From an uncultured Bacillota bacterium (lineage in GTDB: Bacteria; Bacillota_I; Bacilli_A; RF39; UBA660), in the NCBI GenBank assembly GCA_947168865.1, contig CAMVNN010000041.1:1-6513 (forward strand): a DNA stretch of 6,513 bases, given 5' to 3'. Shown one piece after another: positions 1-4,867 of this stretch (position 1 is the stretch's first letter; every line of letters begins with the position of its first letter). A model generated the notes under the pieces. That model did not search any database and had not been told where the DNA came from. It worked only from the letters and a program-made list of their open reading frames with translations. A program made the translations under genes and the position numbers.

Positions 1-537
1 ATAAAATTCAACTTCAAAGAATATCTTATCTTTAATAATGTCTTTAGGATCAAATTTATCAAATAATTCATCTATTCTTTTAGTATTATTATCTACTTTA
101 TCTTCAATTAATAAAATCTTATAAGGAAGAAAATCTTTAGTATAATTAATATAATGTCTCATTCTTACAAAGGCATTGATTATTTGAATATTTACTTGAA
201 CTGCAACATCACTTTTAAGAAGACCAGAGAGCATCATTATCCCCTGTTCTGTTAAAACATAAGGTAAATATTTTATATTAGATCCTCTCAAATTATTATT
301 CTTGTTCAAGGTCGCAAATTGCGACCTTGAAAACAGGCTTTCTATTTCTTCGTTTGTTAATTGAAAGCAAAAAGAATCTGGAAATCTTTTTATATTCCTT
401 TTTATTACCTCATTTATTCTTTTTGTCTCAACTTGATATATTTTTGCAACATCAGAAGAAATCATTACCTGAACCCCTCTTACCTCATAAATCATATTTT
501 CGATATTAATCATTTCTTTTTCTATTATTTCATTCAT
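1..537 (-). CDS. ORF6N-domain protein (C-terminus cut by window edge)
   Basis: I translated this frame by hand. It gives 179 residues with no stop before the left edge, so the C-terminus is missing. Residues 16-60 (IYEVRGVQVMISSDVAKIY, then ETKRINEVIKRNIKRFP) and 71-106 (RSQFATL, then KYLPYVLTEQGIMMLSGLL) match the ORF6N family (PF10543), a phage-derived predicted DNA-binding domain, as I remember it. Residues 112-126 (AVQVNIQINAFVRMR) continue the usual helix. The last residues (KIFFEVEFY) lie where relatives I recall have a FFxGQ-type motif that opens a C-terminal domain, so this copy may be divergent there. The ATG at 535-537 is preceded by AGGAGG at 545-550 with 7-nt spacing. The family occurs in phages and also as isolated chromosomal genes; the role is unknown, and autoregulation or phage-derived control are both possible. 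It has its own promoter and an unusually long leader. The family call is firm; the function is not. Confidence 0.88.
   Translation of the reverse strand, partial: MNEIIEKEMINIENMIYEVRGVQVMISSDVAKIYQVETKRINEVIKRNIKRFPDSFCFQLTNEEIESLFSRSQFATLNKNNNLRGSNIKYLPYVLTEQGIMMLSGLLKSDVAVQVNIQIINAFVRMRHYINYTKDFLPYKILLIEDKVDNNTKRIDELFDKFDPKDIIKDKIFFEVEFY
305..331. repeat. Perfect 27-bp odd palindrome inside the ORF6N gene
   Basis: The arms TTCAAGGTCGCAA (305-317) and TTGCGACCTTGAA (319-331) are exact reverse complements around a single central base at 318. The palindrome encodes the F-S-R-S-Q-F-A-T-L-N stretch of the protein. It is clearly richer in GC than its surroundings. It could be a binding site for a symmetric protein dimer, a hairpin in the mRNA, or a by-product of the conserved RSQ motif. 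Confidence 0.9.
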
Positions 538-559
538 ACTATTACCTCCTTTGAATAAT

Positions 560-592
560 AAAAAAAAGAGTATACCCCTTAAAGGTATACCC
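560..592 (-). terminator. Intrinsic terminator just upstream of the ORF6N start
   Basis: On the minus strand, GGGTATACC (592-584) pairs with GGTATACTC (576-568) as 9 bp including one G-U, around a 7-nt loop. It is followed directly by eight T (567-560). The opposite strand has no T-tract, so it acts only in the direction of the ORF6N gene. It lies between that gene's promoter and its ribosome binding site. Confidence 0.85.
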
Positions 593-678
593 GCATTCAT
601 GCTCACTTTGATTTTGCCTCTAAAAGCGAGCCCTATCGATCTAATTGTCATACAAATATCAGGCAAATTATTTAATAC
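560..678 (-). promoter_or_regulatory. Structured 5' leader of the ORF6N gene (candidate attenuator or riboswitch-like RNA)
   Basis: Transcription from the promoter at 685-712 should start near 678, which leaves about 140 nt before the start codon. In RNA order there are three elements. A 5' segment UUUGCCU (667-661) comes first. Next is a 9-bp hairpin GCUCGCUUU/AAAGUGAGC (631-623 with 609-601, one G-U) with a 13-nt loop. Last is an intrinsic terminator (592-560). The hairpin loop contains AGGCAAA (619-613), which exactly complements the 5' segment, so a 7-bp pseudoknot is possible. The terminator ends 9 nt before the ribosome binding site, where an attenuator would sit. I do not recognise it as a known riboswitch, T-box or 6S RNA. 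It could instead be a free-standing small RNA of about 120 nt. Confidence 0.55.
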
Positions 679-684
679 AATCTA

Positions 685-712
685 ATTATAACATGCATTA
701 TTCTAATAACAA
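685..712 (-). promoter_or_regulatory. Promoter for the ORF6N leader: -35 TTGTTA, extended -10 TGTTATAAT
   Basis: The minus-strand -35 TTGTTA (712-707) is separated by 16 bp from TATAAT (690-685). A TGn extension sits just upstream of the -10. This is the best-formed promoter in the window, and one of the few with a recognisable -35. The predicted start is near 678. Confidence 0.75.
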
Positions 713-733
713 ATATTTTTTATAAAATTTCTT

Positions 734-759
734 AAAAAGCAAGTGCTCCTTGCTTTTTT
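734..759. terminator. Symmetric terminator-like hairpin between two divergent genes
   Basis: AAAAAGCAAG (734-743) and CTTGCTTTTT (749-758) form a perfect 10-bp stem around TGCTC. There are T-tracts on both strands, so it could work in either direction. No annotated gene ends here: the ORF6N promoter lies to the left and the 833 gene's promoter to the right. It may insulate the two divergent units, end an unseen short transcript, or be a relic of a lost gene. Confidence 0.6.
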
Positions 760-804
760 GATTACTCCTAATTATCATTATCTTTATTCATAATTTCCTA
801 TTTA

Positions 805-813
805 TGATATAAT
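805..813 (+). promoter_or_regulatory. Extended -10 promoter TGATATAAT for the small membrane protein gene
   Basis: TATAAT at 808-813 is preceded by TGA at 805-807. No good -35 lies 16-18 bp upstream; the nearest is TATTCA at 785-790. The predicted start (about 818-821) falls at the beginning of the ribosome binding site AGGAGG (821-826), giving a leader of only 12-15 nt. Confidence 0.7.
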
Positions 814-832
814 TAAAACTAGGAGGCATCTT

Positions 833-1186
833 ATGAAAGAAAAAACAAAAAAAATATCTTGCTATTTAATTGTTATTTTACTTACACTTCTTCTTCCATT
901 CACTATAGTATTTGCAGAAGAAACTGAAAAAAATATGGAAGAACCTGTAGGATCAGGACCAATCACAACTGTAGGTGCTACTGAAGACTCGGAAGATGAA
1001 ATTCCAACAGTAGGAGCTGAAAGTGATAGCAGTGAGATTAATGAATCCACACCAGTAACAAATCCAGGAGATAATCCAGCAAGTGTTGATGAAAATCAAA
1101 TCATTGTTCCGATCGCAATCGGAGGAACAATCCTTGTTGCAGCTATCATAACAATTATTGTAATCAAAAAGAAAAAAGGCAATTAA
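833..1186 (+). CDS. Small secreted or membrane-anchored acidic protein, function unknown
   Basis: This is a 117-residue protein I do not recognise. Residues 1-28 form a signal peptide: a Lys-rich start, a long hydrophobic core, and VFA before a predicted cleavage at residue 28. Residues 29-88 are an acidic Ser/Thr/Pro/Glu/Asp-rich segment with two imperfect TVGA repeats (TTVGATEDSEDE at 45-56, PTVGAESDSSE at 58-68). Residues 90-111 are a transmembrane helix, followed by KKKK at 112-115. The layout predicts a type I membrane protein with a short disordered outer segment and a very short cytoplasmic tail. There is no LPXTG sorting motif and no lipobox. If the signal is not cleaved it would be a two-helix hairpin. 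AGGAGG at 821-826 with 6-nt spacing supports the ATG. The stop codon lies in the terminator loop. Reality as a gene is well supported; the function is unknown. Confidence 0.82.
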   Translation: MKEKTKKISCYLIVILLTLLLPFTIVFAEETEKNMEEPVGSGPITTVGATEDSEDEIPTVGAESDSSEINESTPVTNPGDNPASVDENQIIVPIAIGGTILVAAIITIIVIKKKKGN

Positions 1187-1197
1187 ATGCCTTTTTT
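1172..1197. terminator. Bidirectional terminator between convergent genes
   Basis: AAAAAAGGCA (1172-1181) and TGCCTTTTTT (1188-1197) form a perfect 10-bp stem with a 6-nt loop. The loop contains the TAA stop of the upstream plus-strand gene. The A and T tracts let it end transcription both from the 833 gene and from the convergent gene that stops at 1200. Confidence 0.88.
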
Positions 1198-1199
1198 AC

Positions 1200-1871
1200 T
1201 TACTTAAGACTTCTTAAGTATTTTTTATGCTCATCACTTACTCTATAACTCTCTATAGCTTTTTGAATAGCCTTTTTATGTACCCATTCATCTAATACGT
1301 GATTTTCAAATATTGAAATAGTTTCATCATATTTTTTAGCAAGGGCTGTCGCAAAATACCAAGCAACCATCATTTTTAAATAATAATCATCACTTTTTAC
1401 TGAAACTACAAGATCTAAATACTCTTTTTTGAAATCATCACCTAAATATTCATTCATAAGCATACGAATTCCAAATCTAGCTGTATAAATATGTTTAGAT
1501 TTAATCCATTTCTTTATATAAGACAACAATTTATCATGGTTTTTTCTAAAACTCTTTGGTGTTGCTTGATCTGATACTGGCCAACAATCAACATATGGCA
1601 AAAATCTTTCTACTTCTTTAATACATTTTTCAAAATCTTTAATCATCGATATAACAAAAAAGTGAATAAGATTTTCTTCATAATACTTATGCGGTAACTC
1701 ATTTAAAAATGAATCATAATCATTACTTTCAAATAATTCTTTAGCAATTTTTCTCATTTCTGGAGTTCTAATACCTAAAATAGTATCAGGATTTATATTT
1801 GGAACAAGTTTTGCTTGAAAACTTTTATATTTATCATCTTTTACTTCCATAAGTTTAGCTAATAATTTCAT
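1200..1871 (-). CDS. DNA alkylation repair protein (AlkD-like DNA glycosylase)
   Basis: A 223-residue cytosolic protein of the HEAT-repeat DNA alkylation repair family (PF08713). Members such as Bacillus AlkD excise positively charged N3- and N7-alkylated purines without flipping the base. Family signatures I recognise are LGIRTPEMRKIAKE (32-45), CWPVSDQ (96-102), DYYLKMMVAWYFATAL (162-177) and DEWVHKKAIQKAIESYRVSDEHKKYLR near the C-terminus. W97, D101 and R136 keep the spacing of AlkD W109, D113 and R148, and W171 is a plausible match for W187, so the protein looks catalytically competent. This alignment is from memory. The ATG at 1869-1871 has GGAGAG upstream. One nucleotide separates it from the stop of the gene at 1873, and its ribosome binding site lies inside that gene, so the pair is an operon with likely translational coupling. 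It ends at the shared terminator 1172-1197. Confidence 0.93.
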   Translation of the reverse strand: MKLLAKLMEVKDDKYKSFQAKLVPNINPDTILGIRTPEMRKIAKELFESNDYDSFLNELPHKYYEENLIHFFVISMIKDFEKCIKEVERFLPYVDCWPVSDQATPKSFRKNHDKLLSYIKKWIKSKHIYTARFGIRMLMNEYLGDDFKKEYLDLVVSVKSDDYYLKMMVAWYFATALAKKYDETISIFENHVLDEWVHKKAIQKAIESYRVSDEHKKYLRSLK

Positions 1872-1872
1872 T

Positions 1873-2352
1873 TTAATCTCTCCTTGATAAATATTCTTCT
1901 AAAGCCGATTCCCAAGTATCAAATATAGCTGCATATTCTAAGCTTTTATCGCCATCATGTGAGTCAAGATATGCTTTTACTTTCTCATCTAAATAAGGCT
2001 TAAATTCATCATATATAGTGTTATCAACACAAAGTCCATTACCAAAACCCATATATAAATATTTGTATTTTCCTTGATAATTTAAATCATCTTTATTCTT
2101 CCAAGCATCACTCCATTTAGGGAACTGCTTTCTAGCATCATCTAATGTTATTCTTTCATTTTCATCTAAATTTCCACTAGGATACATCCATCCATCTATT
2201 CTATATATATTATAATTATTACCTTCTTTTAAAACGAATGTTGAACCATCTTCATCCCCCATTCTCCCTGGATTAGTAATAAACATAACATCTTCTTCTC
2301 TTATCTTCAAAAAAGCAGATTTTTTTATTTTAGTTTTAACTAATTTTTCCAC
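1873..2352 (-). CDS. Conserved-looking hypothetical protein, first gene of the operon with the AlkD-like gene
   Basis: A 159-residue soluble protein with no signal peptide or membrane segment. I recall similar hypothetical proteins in other Bacillota but cannot name a family. It has an aromatic-rich core: VMFITNPGRMGDEDGSTF (22-39), YRIDGWMYPSG (50-60), FPKWSDAWKN (77-86) and KYKYLYMGFGNGLCVDN (95-111). The C-terminus is helical and ends in SRRD. The MGDEDGS and GFGNG stretches look like conserved turns and are the best places to seek homologues. The start is GTG (2350-2352), with AGGTGA 5 nt upstream. Its promoter (2370-2378) touches the previous terminator. Linkage to a base-excision glycosylase suggests co-expression but does not by itself make this a repair protein. 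Confidence 0.85.
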   Translation of the reverse strand: MEKLVKTKIKKSAFLKIREEDVMFITNPGRMGDEDGSTFVLKEGNNYNIYRIDGWMYPSGNLDENERITLDDARKQFPKWSDAWKNKDDLNYQGKYKYLYMGFGNGLCVDNTIYDEFKPYLDEKVKAYLDSHDGDKSLEYAAIFDTWESALEEYLSRRD

Positions 2353-2369
2353 TTAAATCACCTATATTT

Positions 2370-2378
2370 ATTATATCA
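2370..2378 (-). promoter_or_regulatory. Extended -10 promoter TGATATAAT for the hypothetical/alkD-like operon
   Basis: The minus strand reads TGATATAAT from 2378 to 2370. No -35 is recognisable; the expected position lies inside the upstream terminator hairpin. The predicted start near 2363 is the A of AGGTGA, so the leader is about 11-13 nt. Confidence 0.68.
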
Positions 2379-2402
2379 AAAAAAGCAGAATCTTTATCTG
2401 CT
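2378..2402 (-). terminator. Terminator of the glutathione peroxidase gene
   Basis: On the minus strand AGCAGA (2402-2397) pairs with TCTGCT (2389-2384) around a 7-nt loop, followed by a T-tract running to 2378. It begins 12 nt past the stop codon. Its last T-tract base is the first base of the next promoter's TGATATAAT. Confidence 0.75.
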
Positions 2403-2414
2403 CTAAATTGATTT

Positions 2415-2954
2415 TTACATTACTTTTTTAATATCTTCTTCCATATCTTCTGGCTTAAATGTAGGAGAATATCTTCCAACTACTTTACCATCCTTATCTA
2501 CTAAGAATTTAGTAAAATTCCATTTGATATCGCCATCTTTTTTAGCTGTTTTACTTATCTTTTCAACAGCTTTCATAGCCATTTTATTTTTTAGACCTTC
2601 AATTTTATCCTCTTTAATTTGCTCTTTTAAATAAGTATATAGTGGTAACTCATTTTCACCATTTACATCTGCCTTAGTAAATTGATCGAATGATGTGTTA
2701 TATTTTAATGCGCAAAATTCATGGATTTCATCATCTGTACCAGGAGCTTGATTTCCAAATTGATTACATGGAATATCAATTATTTCTAACCCTTCATCAT
2801 GATATTTTTTATATAAATTTTCTAAACCCTCATATTGAGGAGTAAAACCACAACCTGTTGCTGTATTAACAATTATTAATACTTTTCCCTGATATTCTTT
2901 TAAACTTACTTCTTTTCCACTTCTATCTACTATGGAATAATCATATATTGACAT
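2415..2954 (-). CDS. gpx: Glutathione peroxidase family protein (Cys type, probably thioredoxin-dependent)
   Basis: A 179-residue cytosolic thioredoxin-fold peroxidase that reduces hydrogen peroxide and organic hydroperoxides. The family signature NTATGCGFTPQY (30-41) carries the peroxidatic residue as C35, not selenocysteine. PCNQFGNQAPG (62-72) supplies the catalytic Gln (Q69), and WNFTKFL (145-151) supplies W145 and N146. C81 in EIHEFCALKY matches the resolving Cys of thioredoxin-dependent members such as yeast Gpx3, so I infer a 2-Cys thioredoxin-fuelled enzyme and not a glutathione-dependent one. At 179 residues it is longer than the usual 155-165; the extra length is a Lys-rich helix-like insert at about 112-140. 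The ATG at 2952-2954 has AGAAGG 8 nt upstream. It has its own promoter (2979-2987) and terminator (2378-2402), so it is monocistronic. Confidence 0.95.
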   Translation of the reverse strand: MSIYDYSIVDRSGKEVSLKEYQGKVLIIVNTATGCGFTPQYEGLENLYKKYHDEGLEIIDIPCNQFGNQAPGTDDEIHEFCALKYNTSFDQFTKADVNGENELPLYTYLKEQIKEDKIEGLKNKMAMKAVEKISKTAKKDGDIKWNFTKFLVDKDGKVVGRYSPTFKPEDMEEDIKKVM

Positions 2955-2978
2955 TTAATCAACCTTCTTTCTCTTTTA

Positions 2979-2987
2979 ATTATATCA
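2979..2987 (-). promoter_or_regulatory. gpx: Extended -10 promoter TGATATAAT for gpx
   Basis: The minus strand reads TGATATAAT from 2987 to 2979. There is no convincing -35. It begins 4 nt after the T-tract of the upstream gene's terminator. The predicted leader is roughly 20 nt. Confidence 0.68.
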
Positions 2988-2990
2988 TAA

Positions 2991-3018
2991 GAAAAAGAGA
3001 ATCTAAAAAATTCTCTTT
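2991..3018 (-). terminator. Terminator of the Cys-rich lipoprotein gene
   Basis: On the minus strand AAAGAGAAT (3018-3010) pairs with ATTCTCTTT (3002-2994) as 9 bp around TTTTTAG. A T-tract follows, ending at 2992. It begins 11 nt past the stop codon at 3030-3032. Confidence 0.78.
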
Positions 3019-3029
3019 CTAAACTTCTA

Positions 3030-3722
3030 TTAATGGCAAATCAATTTACCAGTATTAGAATCTTTTCCATATATTGTACAGCTTGTTTCATAATGTAATG
3101 CTGTATAACCAGATGTTTTAGAGTTTCCATTATAACTTCCATCTGTACACCAGTAATTATGACCATCAGATAAAGTTTTACAATTAGCTGCACCAAATAT
3201 TTGATTTAAAATACCAATATTATTTGTATGATAAGCTCCATCAGTAGACCCTTGAATACAATATATTTTACTATCTTTTAAAATGCATGAATATGCTTTT
3301 GAAATAGTATTACCAGAAAGTACCAAACCAAAGAAATTGTGTCTTTGTTTGCCACCAGATGTTTTTAAAGTCCTTATATCATTTGTATACTCACTAGCTG
3401 ATAAAGTACTACCTAATCTTTTAGCTTTGTCACCTTCATCAGAAAAGTAAGCAAATACACATCCATCACAATTAACAACTTCACTTACATTAACATTTTC
3501 TCCTACAATTGGAGTATTATCTTCATCGTCAATGTCGATTATTTCATCATCTCCTACATTATTACTTGATGAATTATTATTGTTATTATTTGTTGATTCA
3601 TTTGTTTTGTTTGAATTTGTTTCACCATTTAAATTGTTATTTGAATTATTTTTATCTTCACAACCAGATAGCATTACACATATAACAATTGCTAGTAAAC
3701 TTATTAAAATTTTCTTTTTCAT
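3030..3722 (-). CDS. Lipoprotein with Asn-rich linker and Cys-rich C-terminal domain, function unknown
   Basis: A 230-residue surface lipoprotein. Residues 1-20 are a signal with lipobox LSGC and lipidation at C21. Residues 24-58 are a low-complexity Asn/Ser/Thr spacer, followed by an acidic stretch (58-69). The globular part (about 80-230) has eight Cys (85, 88, 146, 155, 181, 192, 215, 229), which could form four disulfides. It also has GGKQRHNFFGLVLSGNTISKAYSCILKD (123-150) and YCIQGSTDGAYHTNNIGILNQIFG (154-177). This pattern resembles, from memory, C-terminal domains of pilin-like surface proteins in uncultured gut Bacillota, but here on a lipid anchor; treat that as a lead only. The ATG at 3720-3722 has AGGAGG (3728-3733) with 5-nt spacing. 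No terminator separates it from the flavodoxin gene 42 nt upstream, so it may be both co-transcribed and made from its own -10 at 3741-3746. Confidence 0.85.
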   Translation of the reverse strand: MKKKILISLLAIVICVMLSGCEDKNNSNNNLNGETNSNKTNESTNNNNNNSSSNNVGDDEIIDIDDEDNTPIVGENVNVSEVVNCDGCVFAYFSDEGDKAKRLGSTLSASEYTNDIRTLKTSGGKQRHNFFGLVLSGNTISKAYSCILKDSKIYCIQGSTDGAYHTNNIGILNQIFGAANCKTLSDGHNYWCTDGSYNGNSKTSGYTALHYETSCTIYGKDSNTGKLICH

Positions 3723-3740
3723 ATTTTCCTCCTTAAAATC

Positions 3741-3746
3741 ATTATA
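3741..3746 (-). promoter_or_regulatory. Possible -10 box TATAAT for the Cys-rich lipoprotein gene
   Basis: A perfect TATAAT lies on the minus strand (3746-3741), preceded by TAG, so the TGn extension of the other promoters is missing. I see no good -35. The predicted start lies at the ribosome binding site. In AT-rich DNA a lone TATAAT is weak evidence. Confidence 0.45.
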
Positions 3747-3764
3747 CTATAAAATAACTTGAAT

Positions 3765-4259
3765 CTATACCCAATTTTCTACTATTTTCTTTGAATCCTT
3801 CGCCTTTGAACCAACAATAGCCATTGCATCATCTAATACATTAGCACCTTTGCAAAGATTTTTAATATCCTTAACAACATTTGCAAGCCCAGATCCTTCA
3901 TGTGTAGTAATAATTCTTATTGTTTTAGAAGAAAAGTCCAAATCTTTTATAGCCGTTTCAAGTTCAGGTGCATATGTTCCCCAATAAATTGGTGTTAGTA
4001 TATAAATAACTTCATACTCTGATATATCATCTATTTTCTTTTTAATTGGGGCATTTCCAATTCTTTCTTTAGCTTCTTTAATACAAGTTTGATAATCCTT
4101 AGCATATGGAACTAATGGCTCTACTTTAAATATATCCGCATTAGTAAACTCTTTTAAATATTCTGCTACATACTCAGTATTACCTTTTTCAACATAGCCC
4201 ACTGCATAATTTTCATCAGCACGACTAAAATAAATTATTAAGCTTTTTTTATCTTTCAT
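3765..4259 (-). CDS. Flavodoxin-family protein (Flavodoxin_4 type)
   Basis: A 164-residue cytosolic FMN-binding protein of the small-flavodoxin type (PF12682), a one- or two-electron carrier or quinone-reductase-like enzyme. The first strand and phosphate-binding region is SLIIYFSRADENY (6-18), with an expanded loop ending in EKGNTEYVAEYL (24-35), as in family members I recall. TPIYWGTYAPELETAI (89-104) is the second FMN-contacting loop, and ITTHEGSGL (117-125) the third. It lacks a signal peptide, unlike the second flavodoxin downstream on the plus coordinate axis (4868-5785), so the two work in different compartments. The ATG at 4257-4259 has GGAGG (4268-4272) with 8-nt spacing. It stops at TAG (3765-3767) with no terminator before the lipoprotein gene at 3722. 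Redox partner and substrate cannot be read from the sequence. Confidence 0.92.
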   Translation of the reverse strand: MKDKKSLIIYFSRADENYAVGYVEKGNTEYVAEYLKEFTNADIFKVEPLVPYAKDYQTCIKEAKERIGNAPIKKKIDDISEYEVIYILTPIYWGTYAPELETAIKDLDFSSKTIRIITTHEGSGLANVVKDIKNLCKGANVLDDAMAIVGSKAKDSKKIVENWV

Positions 4260-4278
4260 TTTATTATCCTCCAGTAAA

Positions 4279-4287
4279 ATTATAACA
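4279..4287 (-). promoter_or_regulatory. Extended -10 promoter TGTTATAAT for the flavodoxin gene
   Basis: The minus strand reads TGTTATAAT from 4287 to 4279. The -35 position is occupied by the preceding terminator region and shows no consensus. The predicted start lies at or next to the GGAGG ribosome binding site, for a leader of about 14 nt. Confidence 0.7.
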
Positions 4288-4295
4288 TATATTTT

Positions 4296-4325
4296 AAAAT
4301 AAAAAGTTCAGAAAAATCTGAACTT
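4296..4325 (-). terminator. Terminator of the two-lipoprotein operon
   Basis: On the minus strand AAGTTCAGA (4325-4317) pairs perfectly with TCTGAACTT (4312-4304) around a 4-nt loop of T. TTT-A-TTTT (4303-4296) follows. The stem starts inside the stop codon of the lipoprotein gene (4324-4326). Confidence 0.85.
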
Positions 4326-4857
4326 AAAATTTAAGTGAATTTAATGCCTTTGTTTCAAAATCTTTAATATCATTCTGAGATACAAAATGAATTACATAAG
4401 TACTATTATCTTTACTTATAAAATATAAATGAATTGTTCCATCAGTTCTTTCTTCATCAATTAATTTATACTCTATATTATCAGTTTTACCATCAATAAA
4501 CTTAAATTTATCATCGATTCCTAAGTCTTTTCTAACAAAGCCAAAATCTTTATTTTTATAAAAGAAGATTCTAAAAAAGAAATAATTTGCTTCATCTTCA
4601 GGTTGATAATTATATTGCATATATTTACTTGCAGGAGTAAAGTTATTAATCTCTCTGAATTCGTTAGAAACTTTATATTTTAAACCCTCAAATTCCTTTT
4701 CAGTATCTAAATGAAATTCTTTTTCTTTTATCTTAAATAAGTTTTCATCAACAGGATTCCCTGTATTATAATTTCTAGTTTTATTACCTTCTTTACCACA
4801 ACCAGTTAGTATAAATAATGATAATATTAATATTATTAAATAAAATCTCTTTTTCAC
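4324..4857 (-). CDS. Lipoprotein of unknown function, second gene of operon
   Basis: I set the start at GTG (4855-4857), giving 177 residues. The longer frame from TTG at 4878 would add seven residues (MSVRCGK) ahead of the Lys-Lys-Arg of an otherwise normal lipoprotein signal and would overlap the upstream gene. The signal core runs from residue 5 and the lipobox is LTGC with C20 lipidated. The mature part begins with a short polar linker. It then has a roughly 140-residue domain rich in aromatic and charged residues (NYFFFRIFFYKNKDFGFVRKDLG) that ends TYVIHFVSQNDIKDFETKALNSLKF, a C-terminal pattern I recall from several Bacillota lipoproteins. I cannot assign a family. It follows the flavodoxin/cyclophilin-like lipoprotein after 10 nt and so should be co-transcribed with it. 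The two start regions share a 15-nt identity. Confidence 0.82.
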   Translation of the reverse strand: MKKRFYLIILILSLFILTGCGKEGNKTRNYNTGNPVDENLFKIKEKEFHLDTEKEFEGLKYKVSNEFREINNFTPASKYMQYNYQPEDEANYFFFRIFFYKNKDFGFVRKDLGIDDKFKFIDGKTDNIEYKLIDEERTDGTIHLYFISKDNSTYVIHFVSQNDIKDFETKALNSLKF

Positions 4858-4867
4858 TTTTCCACAC
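4853..4867 (-). repeat. 15-nt start-region repeat, copy 1
   Basis: The minus strand reads GTGTGGAAAAGTGAA here, identical to 5781-5795. It spans the GTG start codon and the weak ribosome binding region of the 4324-4857 lipoprotein gene. Confidence 0.8.

Noticed and set aside
327..558. Plus-strand open frames opposite the ORF6N gene
   Set aside because: They are Leu/Phe/Tyr-rich shadows of a clear ORF6N-domain gene and have no good ribosome binding site.
560..678. Type III toxin-antitoxin (RNA repeats plus terminator before a toxin)
   Set aside because: The RNA, terminator and gene order is similar, but the leader has no tandem repeats and the downstream protein is an ORF6N-domain protein, not a ToxN-like nuclease.
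862..1050. Minus-strand open frame inside the small membrane protein gene
   Set aside because: The Ser-rich translation mirrors the acidic repeat segment on the other strand; the plus-strand gene has promoter, ribosome binding site, signal peptide and terminator.
833..1186. Sortase-anchored wall protein
   Set aside because: The C-terminal helix and Lys tail fit, but there is no LPXTG-like motif before the helix.
1873..2352. Homology of the hypothetical protein to the cyclophilin-like domain through a shared NPGR motif
   Set aside because: Only four residues match, and the surrounding strands and spacing differ.
2415..2954. Selenoprotein glutathione peroxidase
   Set aside because: The catalytic codon encodes Cys, and no in-frame TGA occurs.
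3570..3660. Minisatellite or CRISPR-like repeat
   Set aside because: The repetition is only AAT/AAC codons of a poly-Asn linker, without fixed unit or spacers.
3532..3762. Leu-rich plus-strand frame opposite the lipoprotein start
   Set aside because: Its Leu runs are the reverse reading of the Asn codons in the lipoprotein linker.
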